From: Leptobrachium leishanense
Lineage: Eukaryota > Chordata > Amphibia > Anura > Megophryidae
Direction of reading: 5' to 3'
DNA: 64,000 nt
Assembly: GCA_009667805.1 (NCBI GenBank)
Contig: CM019065.1
Span: 150,138,101 to 150,202,100, forward strand
Part shown: positions 55,140-64,000 of the stretch, one piece after another
How the letters are laid out: each line of letters starts with the position of its first letter
How positions within the stretch are numbered: the stretch's first letter is position 1
Translations under genes and position numbers: made by a program
The notes under the pieces: model-generated
The model's database searches: none
What the model saw: only the letters and a program-made list of their open reading frames with translations
Told to the model about the DNA's origin: nothing

Positions 55140-55862
55140 AATGATACATAAAATGCTGTCCAGTGAAATAATATATGTATATTTGTAAGGAAAATTACAT
55201 ACAAGAAACTAGCAGTCAGTGCGATGCCTTCTTCTGTAAAAATAAATGTAACTGGTAATATGTGCAACAGGTGTAAAACTTAAAATAATAACTGTACTCT
55301 ATTGTGGCACTTAACAAGTGTAGCGGGCTGATATGTCTCTCCATTTTGCTTTGGGAGGATTTGGGAATTTTCATTACGGAGTTAGATATTCCAAAAATAA
55401 ACTGCAGCCATAAAAAGGATTTGAGTTTCTGTAGTAGCTGTTAGTATGAAAGTCACAAACTTGGCTCCACACTGCCACCTACTGGTTATTTAGCAATACT
55501 TCATAACGTGCCCAATTTCTAGACTTTATAGATGTCCGGATTTTGGGCATTTCGTTGATTTGTTTGAATCCCAACAAAACTAACTACCATAAAAAAAGGG
55601 AGGTTAGTAGCACTAATATGTGGATGTAGGAAATCGCTTATACACGTAAATGGTCCTTGTTACTCAACCACCAAAAATTAATGTGAATCAGAGAAGTAGT
55701 GTAGCGATGTCAATGTCCTTCTTGAAATGAGATAAATCCCAGGGTTCTTGGGGTCTTCTTCTTTAAATATCCCTCAAATAGGAACAGAAGACAGATATAT
55801 CATAGTGCGACCCATAAAGAACCATATAACAGATAGAGGTGAACAATGGCACTCACATGAGG

Positions 55863-56026
55863 TGGAACCCTCCTGGTTCTGGGTCAATCGTCTTAGGGTA
55901 GTTTCCGGCCACCCAAATGTCCTTCCGGAGTAGATCCGCTAAATAAAGTGGAACCCTCCTGGTTCTGGGTCAATCACCTTAGAGTGGTTTCCGGTCACCC
56001 AAATATCCTTCCAGAGTAGGTCCGCT
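55863..56026. repeat. 86-bp tandem duplication
   Basis: Two units (55863-55948 and 55949-56026) starting TGGAACCCTCCTGGTTCTGG, roughly 90% alike. They lie in sequence that resembles other Penelope-like copies here. Confidence 0.75.
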
Positions 56027-56170
56027 CACTGCGTCCAAACGGATCATTCACAGAAGACGGGATAACAATATAAATGAAAGTCTGCTCTAAAAGGAGCTAT
56101 ACAAAAATGATAACTCCAGCAGTAAAAATAACTATAAAAATTTAATAAGGAATAAAACATATACAATAAC

Positions 56171-56219
56171 CAGAACGCGTTTCGCCAAAATAGATAATAT
56201 ATCAAAGGCTTCCTCATTC
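56171..56219 (-). ncRNA. hammerhead-like motif (candidate)
   Basis: Minus strand: ATGAGGAA, GCC...GGC hairpin, GAAACGCGTT. Same order as 33648-33682 but with a shorter stem II and A for the first core C. Probably a degenerate repeat copy. Confidence 0.25.
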
Positions 56220-56261
56220 CTAACTACCACATTGACGCACAAAATTAAGCTCTTGTTTATA

Positions 56262-57250
56262 TCAATAATTTTTATTTCGAAAGAAAGTCATCTGAACAAC
56301 ATACGGTATGGATGAACAGCCACGCAGGGCCAGCGGAAAACAAACGCAAATATACTCTTCAGAAACACAAAACCACAATGAGTATCGCAAGACCACAGGA
56401 AACAAAGAACAGAAAGAGGAGCGGGTGGCGAGTAAAACAAAACAAACTGGGTGGTCTGGATAAAAGAGTTTGTGAAGTTCGCAAGGAGACATAAGGGGGT
56501 TGGGAAGGGTGGGGGACTGCCCAATAATTAAGCCGTTCCCGGCTCCCCCCGGTAACCCAAGGGAAGACCGGGGACATGGAAGAGGCCACAAAGTCAGGAG
56601 TCCTGGGGCCAAGAGAAACGGCCAGAACCATGGTTGCCTTTCAGGTGGCTCGCCCAGGGCATCCCAGTGTCCCGCACGCACACAAAAAAAAGGGGGATAG
56701 GAAGATCCTGATGCGCCAACTATTACACAAATGAAGTCTAAAACAAAGTCCGCTGTAAGGGAGTCACAAAAAAGAAAGTAAAATAAAAGGTCTCAGCTTG
56801 CGAATGAGGGGGGATGAGAGGGAATGAGGGGGGGGGGATAATGTGAAGGGGTCTCTTCAATTGGTGGGGGTGTCATCAAAAGAATAAACGGGGAGGTCTC
56901 TTCAACCCTTGTCTTGAACCAGCATCATCAGTGTAGCGGGCAGGGCATCACAGAGTGAATCCCCAAACATTCCCCCGGAAAGTAGAGCGACTCGAAAGAC
57001 ATGCAAATGGCCAGCAGGCAAGCCACAGGACGTTTCTGGGAGCTGGTCGTGCCGTCGAGCCAGCGGGCAAAAATGCCTTGCGAGATCCGGCCGATCAGTG
57101 TAGTGATACGCAGGGGGAGACAGTCTTTCCCTGCTCCCGCCGGACTGAGGAGGCGGACAGAGCCGCGGTCCTTGCTGCAGGGCAGGAGGTAAGTATACAA
57201 TTTTTTAAAAAAAATTTTTTGCTGGTGTTAACGGATTCTGCAGAAGCCTC
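56262..57250 (-). other. probable 3' region of the L1-type LINE
   Basis: It lies downstream of the L1-like fragment on the minus strand and ends with an AATAAA-containing sequence near 56265-56275. Open frames of up to 139 codons here show no family resemblance. The link to the LINE is inferred from position. Confidence 0.35.
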
Positions 57251-57261
57251 AATTGTATATG

Positions 57262-58082
57262 TCAGAATAAGTCAGCGGTTCTTAAGTGGCCTTTTGATGC
57301 CAAGTCCTGAAATGTCAATAATTGACCCTTTCTAAATAAATTACGTATTCTCCGCACCCCCATCTCCTCATAAGCCTCAAATGGCTTCATATCAAGTCCA
57401 AGCGGAAATCTACCATTTTGTAATATCAGCATAAGAGGCGAAGGGGAACTAATTAATCCTGTTTTACAGCCCACTTATCCCATATTTTAACTGAATTAAC
57501 CCAGGATGGGCAATCTGAATTTAGGGGTGGCCGATCATTCTTTGCCAACCGTAGCCAACGACATGGGATATTATTGGCCATCAATTTTATCTCAAATTCA
57601 GTCCATCTTCCATTCCCTTTAGGGCCATGAAGGGCCACTAATTGAGCTAGTTGAACCGCGATGAAGTATAGATGTAGATTTGGTAATCCTAAACCTCCAT
57701 TCCTATGCGACCTACATAACTTTAACTGGGCCACTTGGTGTCGTTTTCCTGGCCAAATAAAAGCCTTCACTTTTCTCTGTAAAGCCTTTATATCACTTAA
57801 ATTTAATATTACTGGGCGCGCCTGAAATAGATACATTATTCTTGGAAGAATATTCATTTTTACACAGTTTATTCGACCAACCCATGAGATGGAGTTCTTC
57901 TTCCAGGCTTCTAAATCTTCTATTAGAATCTTATATAAAGGCATATAATTTGCTTCATACAGTTTATTAAATGAAGTTGTCAGATAAACCCCTAGATACT
58001 TCAGGGGCGGCGCCGATCGCGATCTGTCAATTATAGGGTTAAAAACCAGGCACCGCTTTAAAGGGGAGACACAGCCCTTCAA
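57262..58082 (-). pseudogene. L1/Tx1-type LINE ORF2 fragment
   Basis: The minus frame 58082-57453 reads PPLKYLGVYLTTSFNKLYEA, EDLEAWKKNSISWVGRINCV, MNILPRIMYLFQ and KVKAFIWPGKR. This is the conserved post-RT segment of L1-type ORF2. A stop and frame change near 57453-57474 interrupt it, and the continuation at 57262 is likely the same protein. Only the C-terminal third remains. Confidence 0.8.
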
Positions 58083-58474
58083 AGCGGTGTCTGGTTTTTG
58101 GCTGAAAACCCTCCCAATCGGGAGGGAGAGGGATCCAAAAGGATCCCCCCTCCCTTTCAGGCAGGCCTGGATTAAGATCTCTATGGGCCTGGAGCTGAAT
58201 ATTTTGGTGATTTTGTTTTGTGATTTAGTGAAATGAAAACATATTTTTGGTTAATTAATCGTGCAGATACAGGTATATCTAACCAGGCAGATACTGTGTG
58301 ATTAAATGATTGAATTCTGAATGAATAATTAAAGAGTGTAATTTGTTTTCCCATTTTATCATCCAAACCTTTGTGGTTATACACTATATTGCCAAAAGTA
58401 GTCGCTCACCCATCCAAATAATCAGAATCAGGTGTTCCAATCACTTCCATGGCCACAGGTGTATAAAATCAAGC

Positions 58475-59286
58475 GGGGGGAGGAATACAGTGGAGGCGCT
58501 AATAATTGGTAGATGAATACGTTTATGTTATGCAGCCGACTGGGATTAGAGCATAAAACCGCGACAGAAATGTGTAGATGTACAGTAGGAGAAAAGGGGT
58601 GGGTCCTAGTGGCGCAGTCTCTTTTGAGAGTAGTCACTATACGGTCTAAAATATATGCAGTACAATTTGTGCCTAAAATAAATGGGTATAGTGTTCCCAC
58701 TGTTCCAAGTAGTGCACGGTCGGAACGACCACTAAAGTGCTGCCGTGAAGGAACTATGTGCAATAGTGCCACTGTGCAAAAAAAGCATATATTGCAAGGT
58801 GACAGTTGATGTCCTGATATAATCAAAAAATCACATAAAGTGCAAATGCGGATAATATATAAGTGCATATAGAGCAATTGGAGGTCCTTCAAGGAATTAT
58901 TATTATCAAGTCTTGTTTTCCAAATCACTGGTGAAGTTTTTTCACCAGTGATTTGGAAAACAAGACTTGATAATAATAAATCCTTGAAGGACTTCCAATT
59001 GCTCTATATGCACTTATATCCGCATTTGCACTTTATGTGATTTTTTGATTATATCAGGACATCAACTGTCACCTTGCAATATATGCTTTTTTTGCACAGT
59101 GGCACTATTGCACATAGTTCCTTCACGGCAGCACTTTAGTGGTCGTTCCGACCGTGCACTACTTGGAACAGTGGGAACACTACACCCAATTATTTTAGGC
59201 ACAAATTGTACTGCATATATTTTAGACCGTATAGTGACTACTCTCAAAAGAGACTGCGCCACTAGGACCCACCCCTTTTTTCCTAC
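58475..59286. mobile_element. fold-back insertion P2: 0.35-kb inverted arms, 13-bp TSD
   Basis: 812 bp flanked by TATAAAATCAAGC (58462-58474 and 59287-59299). After 110 unpaired bp, arms 58585-58935 and 58941-59286 pair with a 5-nt loop and a few mismatches plus a small indel. As in P1, the right arm ends exactly at the insertion edge. The unpaired block 'agtggaggcgctaataattg' resembles one in P1. Confidence 0.85.
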
Positions 59287-59340
59287 TATAAAATCAAGCA
59301 CCTAGGCATGCAGACTGTTTTTACAAACATTTGTGAAAGA

Positions 59341-61287
59341 ATGGGTCGCTCTCAGGAGCTCAGTGAATTCCAGCGTGGAACAGTGATAGATGCCACCTGT
59401 GCAACAAATCCAGTCGTGAAATTTCCTCACTCCTAAATATTCCACAGTCAACTGTCAGCTGTATTAAAAGAACGTGGAAGTGTTTGGGAACGACAGAAAC
59501 TCAGCCACGAAGTGTTAGGCCATGTAAACTGACAGAGCGGGGTCAGCAGATGCTGAAGCGCATAGTTCGAAGAGGTCGCCAACTTTATGCAGAGTCAATC
59601 GCTACAGACCTCCAAACTTCATGTGGCCTTCAGAGTAGCTCAAGAACAGTGTGCAGAGAGCTTCATGGAATGGGTTTCCATGGCCGAGCAGCTGCATCCA
59701 AGCCATACATCACCAAGTGCAATGCAAAGCGTCGGATGTAGTGGTTTAAAGCACGCCGCCACTGGACTCTAGAGCAGTGGAGACGCGTTCTCTGGAGTGA
59801 CGAATCGTGCTTCTCCATCTGGCAATCTGATGGACGAGTCTGGGTTTGGCGGTTGCCAGGAGAACGGTACTTGTTTGACTGCATTGTGCCAAGTGTAAAG
59901 TTTGGTGGAGGGGGGATTATGGTGTGGGGTTGTTTTTCAGGAGCTGGGCTTGGCCCCTTAGTTCCAGTGAAAGGAACTCTGAATGCTTCAGTATACCAAG
60001 ACATTTTGGACAATTCCATGCTCCCAACTTTGTGGGAACAGTTTGGAGCTGGCCCCTTCCTCTTCCAACATGACTGTGCACCAGTGCACAAAGCAAGGTC
60101 CATAAAGACATGGATGACAGAGTCTGGTGTGGATGAACTTGACTGGCCTGCACAGAGTCCTGACCTCCACCCGATAGAACACCTTTGGTATGAATTAGAG
60201 CGGAGACTGACAGGGTTATCCAAAGAGATCCGAATTGCTTGAGAAAGGTAACCGAATGCTGAAAATCAGCGTTCGGTTACCTTTCCTGGCCATTCGGCTA
60301 TCCAGAGAGCAGGCAATTCGCCAAATCCTGGCGAATTGCCTGAACATACGGTGCCTGTTCGGTTCCTGTTCGAGGGCAGTGAAATCCCCATGAAAATGCA
60401 CTGCTTCGGCTATTCAGAGAACACAAACCAGCAGTGAAAGGTTCCCCTAATGTCCTGCCATTCGGTGGTTTCATTCGGCAAATTTATTCAGGAGAATCCC
60501 ATAGACTTCAATGTTAAAAATATTCCCGTTTTAATTCAATATCTAATAAACCGTTCATTATAAAATTCTGCAGCAAAAAGTCTCTTTATTTATAGATTTT
60601 TTAGGATACTTTAAGCATTTTTCAGATTTTTTTTATTTTTTTTAAAAAGTCCGATTTTTTTTTATTTTTTTTTTCCAATTTACTTATTTTTTTTGTAACA
60701 GCCCTCTTTATTATCATTCCCTGGACCTCCTGTGAAAATTTCAGACATTTTCGCTCAGTAGTTTCTTTGCAAACAGCGTTTCTTTTTCCCAGATTCATAC
60801 AAATGGTTTTTCTAATTTATTCACTGCCTCCTCTACGTCACAGCTGCTTCGGCTCTGTGTGATTCGGCTCCTTTTCGGCTCCTGTTCGGCTCATGTTCGG
60901 TTTTTTCGAAGGTTAATCCAGATGTTTTTGCTTGTTTTCAGCGTGCATTCGGTTAGTTTTCGTCAGGTTTTCGGCAGCTTTTCCCTGCAATTCGGGGACC
61001 CTGTGCTCTTTGCTGAATACACCGCAGGGTCACCGAAATGCAATCGGCAAAAGGAACCGAATTGAAGAGAACGAAAAGTCACCGAACGTGCGGTGACTTT
61101 TCGAATCTCTTTGGATAACCCTGTGAGAGCCAGGCCTTCTCGTCCAACATCAGTGTGTGACCTCACAAATGCGCTTCTGGAAAAATGGTCAAAAATTCCC
61201 ATAAACACACTCCTAAACCTTGTGGACAGCCTTCCCAGAAGAGTTGAAGCTGTTATAGCTGCAAAGGGTGGACCGACGTCATATTGA
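59341..61287 (+). pseudogene. Tc1-like transposase pseudogene, split by element A3
   Basis: Starts ATG at 59341 (MGRSQELSEFQRGTVIDATC). A frameshift follows near 59430. The frame resumes with KRIVRRGRQLYAESIATDLQ and has a TAG after KRRM near 59741. It then gives [10 protein letters not shown] (first Asp), [10 protein letters not shown] (second Asp) and [15 protein letters not shown] (catalytic Glu). Element A3 cuts in at 60211, and the C-terminus (LLEKWSKIPINTL to GGPTSY) resumes at about 61127. Inactive. Confidence 0.88.
60211..61123. mobile_element. family-A element A3, 3-bp TSD
   Basis: 913 bp, ends CAGGGTTATCCAAAGAGATC and CTCTTTGGATAACCCTG, flanked by TGA (60208-60210 and 61124-61126). 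It has two hairpins inside each end, as detailed for A4. Nearly identical to A4, 404 bp away, so both are recent. Confidence 0.9.
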
Positions 61288-61527
61288 ACCCTATGGATTA
61301 GGAATGGGATGACACTTAAATTCATATACGAGTCAAGGCAGGTGAGCGAATACTTTTGGCAATATAGTGTATATTCTATAGGGCATTCTTGTTAAAAAAA
61401 TGTGAAATGGGAACCTGTTACTGCATTTTTCTGAGAAAATATTCAATTTTAACCAAAAAATGGGGAAAAAAATGAAATATTTTCCTTGTGTTTTGGAACA
61501 TGTTTTTTTTACGAATAATATGACTAT

Positions 61528-62439
61528 CAGGGTTATCCAAAGAGATCCGAATTGCTTGAGAAAGGTAACCGAACGCTGAAAATCAGCGTTCGGTTACCTT
61601 TCCTGGCCATTCGGCTATCCAGAGAACAGGCAATTCGCCAAATCCTGGCGAATTGCCTGAACATACGGTGCCTGTTCGGTGCCTGTTCGAGGGCAGTGAA
61701 ATCCCCATAGAGAAGCACTGCTTCGGCTATTCAGAGAACACAAACCAGCAGTGAAAGGTTCCCCTAATGTCCTGCCATTCGGTGGTTTCATTCGGCAAGT
61801 TTATTCAGGAGAATCCCATAGACTTCAATGTTAAAAATATTCCCGTTTTAATTCAATATCTAATAAACCGTTCAGTATAAAATTCTGCAGCAAAAAGTCT
61901 CTTTATTTATAGATTTTTTAGGATACTTTAAGCATTTTTCAGATTTTTTTTTATTTTTATTAAAAGTCCGATTTTTTTTTTTTTTTTTTTCAGTTTACTT
62001 ATTTTTTTGTAACAGCCCTCTTTATTATCATTCCCTGGACCTCCTGTGAAAATTTCAGACATTTTCGCTCAGTAGTTTCTTTGCAAACAGCGTTTCTTTT
62101 TCCCAGATTCATACAAATGGTTTTTCTAATTTATTCACCTCCCTCTGTCTGCGTCACAGCTGCTTCGGCTCTGTGTGATTCGGCTCATGTTCGGCTCATG
62201 TTCGGCTCCTGTTCGTCTTTTTCAAAGGTTAATCCAGATGTTTTTGCTTGTTTTCAGCGTGCATTCGGTTAGTTTTCGGTGAGTTTGCGGCAGCTTTTCC
62301 CTGCAATTCGGGGACCCTGTGGTGTTTGCTGAATACACCGCAGGGTCACCGAAATGCAATCGGCAAAAGGAACCGAATTGAAGAGAACGAAAAGTCACCG
62401 AACGTGCGGTGACTTTTCGAATCTCTTTGGATAACCCTG
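61528..62439. mobile_element. family-A element A4, 3-bp TSD, paired subterminal hairpins
   Basis: 912 bp flanked by TAT (61525-61527, 62440-62442). Left hairpins: 61560-61602 (GAAAGGTAACCGAACGCTGA and complement) and 61627-61659 (CAGGCAATTCGCC and complement). Right hairpins: 62314-62346 (ACCCTGTGGTG/CACCGCAGGGT) and 62389-62419 (CGAAAAGTCACCG and complement). The centre is T-rich with no ORF. Superfamily undetermined; a 3-bp target of variable sequence excludes PIF, Tc1, piggyBac and hAT. Confidence 0.9.
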
Positions 62440-62442
62440 TAT

Positions 62443-63115
62443 GTATAAAACACTGACCTTGCTCCCAGCGTGGGAAATGAGCAGGTGAGTAATGGCAGAG
62501 GTATTGCGCATTTTATACGTGACAAATGGACAATGCCATCTCTTTGGAACTAAAAATAAATAAATAAAAAATTTTTTCTTTTCTTTTAGATTTTACATGG
62601 TTAGGTTTGGTATTAATGCAAAGGCCAGACTCTGCCCTGTCCAATGACACCTCACTTCACCTTGTGAGGTGTAAAGATTAGGGATGAGCTGTTCAGTTCG
62701 GACGTTTCGGAGTTCGGACAGAACTTAGCCTGTTCTTTCTGTTCGCGAACTCCGAACATTTCCAGGTGTTCGCCGCATGTTCGACCACAATGCACCACAA
62801 TGCCCCACAATGCACTTTTACACTGGCCTGAAGCTCGTAATTGGCTACAGCCTTGCACCTGACCACAGGTCTGGTGCAAGACAGGTTCAACAGTATGCCA
62901 ATCACGGCTCAGAGTCCTGATTGGGCAATTTTGCCAAATCATGGGCTCACAGAGCTAAATCCCGCAGCACACTATATAAGGTTTCCACGCACTGCTTCAG
63001 CATGCATTTGAGAGGAGATTTCATAGGAGATTGTTGTTGTGTGTTCTTACTGCCGGTCTGCCACGCTACTGGGGGGGTCTCATTTCTATCTGGGAATTGA
63101 GGTGATGTGTGTCTT
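62443..63115. other. intergenic, repeat-like, unassigned
   Basis: Contains a palindromic GTTCGGA-rich stretch at 62690-62790 ('ttcggacgtttcggagttcg') typical of a transposon end, and 'caccacaatgc' repeats at about 62790-62815. It leads into the tandem array. Possibly one large element continuing beyond the window. Confidence 0.4.
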
Positions 63116-63120
63116 GTCAC

Positions 63121-63885
63121 TGCCAGCAAGTATTTTGGGGGTCACTAATTTCTACAAAACATTTGGGAATTGAGGTGATCTGTGTCTTGTCACACAGCCA
63201 GTGCCACGCAGTATTTTGGGGGTTACAAATTTCTACAAAATATTTGGGAATTGAGGTGATCTGTGTCTTGTCACACAGCCAGTACCACGCAGTATTTTGG
63301 GGGTCACTAATTTCTACAAAACATTTGGGAATTGAGGTGATCTTCTGTGTCTTGTCACTGCCAGCAAGTATTTTGGGGGTCACTAATTTCTACAAAACAT
63401 TTGGGAATTGAGGTGATCTTCTGTGTCTTGTCACTGCCAGCAAGTAATTTGGGGGTCACTAATTTCTACAAAACATTTGGGAATTGAGGTGATCTGTGTC
63501 TTGTCACACAGCCAGTGCCACGCAGTATTTTGGGGGTCACAAATCTCTACAAAATATTTGGGAATTGAGGTGATCTTCTGTGTCTTGTCAATGCCAGCAA
63601 GTATTTTGGGGGTCACTAATTTCTACAAAACATTTGGGAATTGAGGTGATCTGTGTCTTGTCACACAGCCAGTACCACACAGTATTTTGGGGGTCACTAA
63701 TTTCTACAAAACATTTGGGAATTGAGGTGATCTTCTGTGTCTTGTCACTGCCAGCAAGTATTTTGGGGGTCACTAATTTCTACAAAACATTTGGTAATTG
63801 AGGTGATCTCTGTCTTGTCACACAGCCAGTGCCACGCAGTATTTTGGGGGTCACAAATCTCTACAAAATATTTGGGAATTGTTAT
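63121..63885. repeat. 76-83 bp tandem array with two alternating unit types
   Basis: Ten occurrences of GTATTTTGGGGGTCAC (one GTAATTTG) at spacings of 76-83 bp. One unit type carries 'cacagccagtgccacgc', the other 'cactgccagcaa'. Degenerate units continue to the window end. ORFs across it are repeat artefacts. Confidence 0.88.
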
Positions 63886-64000
63886 AATCCGTGTGTTCTC
63901 ACTGTCTGCCACCCATCAGGGAGTCTCACTGATTTATAGGAGGTTTCTGAGATTTGTAATCTGTGGCTTCTCACTGTCACCCATCAGGGGGTCACACTGA

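Larger units (their letters stand above)
58382..61369 (+). mobile_element. Tc1-like transposon with two nested insertions
   Basis: Inverted ends CACTATATTGCCAAAAGTA and its complement are flanked by TA (58380-58381, 61370-61371). Subtracting the insertions at 58475-59286 and 60211-61123 and their duplications leaves about 1.25 kb, a normal Tc1 length. Confidence 0.9.

Noticed and set aside
56262..56681. 139-codon minus-strand frame
   Set aside because: Hydrophobic but without family motifs; overlapping frames and position favour a LINE 3' region.
63121..63885. CRISPR-like array
   Set aside because: Spacing of about 78 bp without unique spacers; whole units are repeated, so it is satellite-type DNA in a vertebrate genome.
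63109..64000. Series of 60-100 codon frames on both strands
   Set aside because: Produced by the roughly 78-bp tandem repeat.

Overview
This window is vertebrate nuclear DNA. It holds two complete, intact protein-coding genes that meet tail to tail: MAT2A (S-adenosylmethionine synthase, plus strand, coding 2725-6797, 9 exons, 396 residues) and GGCX (vitamin K-dependent gamma-glutamyl carboxylase, minus strand, coding 52865-8054, 15 exons, 756 residues). Every exon junction was read from the sequence and the phases close for both genes. The same convergent pair is known in human 2p11.2. The repeat content (L2/CR1- and Rex1-like LINEs, many hAT, Tc1 and PIF-like elements, and Penelope-like repeats with a GAAACGCG motif) suggests an amphibian, most likely a frog. 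The species cannot be fixed from the sequence.

Layout. 1-2240: a 5'-truncated L2-type LINE and a PIF-like MITE. 2241-2724: MAT2A promoter with two perfect CRE palindromes and a TATA-like box. 2725-6797: MAT2A exons. 6798-about 7885: MAT2A 3'UTR with five hairpins that each present a METTL16-type TACAGA nonamer. About 7925-8053: short GGCX 3'UTR. 8054-52865: GGCX, about 45 kb, with introns full of repeats. 52900-53000: GGCX promoter with an NRF1 palindrome. 53000-64000: intergenic repeats, including a Tc1-like element with two younger insertions nested in it and a roughly 78-bp tandem array running to the right edge.

How the genes work. MAT2A makes S-adenosylmethionine from methionine and ATP, and its 3'UTR hairpins and last intron carry the expected SAM-feedback control. 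GGCX is an ER membrane enzyme that carboxylates glutamates in clotting and matrix Gla proteins. They are neighbours by conserved synteny, with no known shared pathway. Their poly(A) signals lie only about 80 bp apart on opposite strands.

Less ordinary content: a hAT-type element with a perfect 8-bp target duplication that carries a decayed first exon resembling SPAG9/JIP4 (28172-29345); two fold-back insertions with 13-15 bp target duplications whose inverted arms end exactly at the insertion edge (40804-42570 and 58475-59286); a family of about 0.9-kb elements with 3-bp target duplications and paired subterminal hairpins (best copies 60211-61123 and 61528-62439); a GC-AG intron in GGCX; and a hammerhead-like motif shared by Penelope-like repeats. 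I found no CRISPR array, rRNA or functional tRNA gene.
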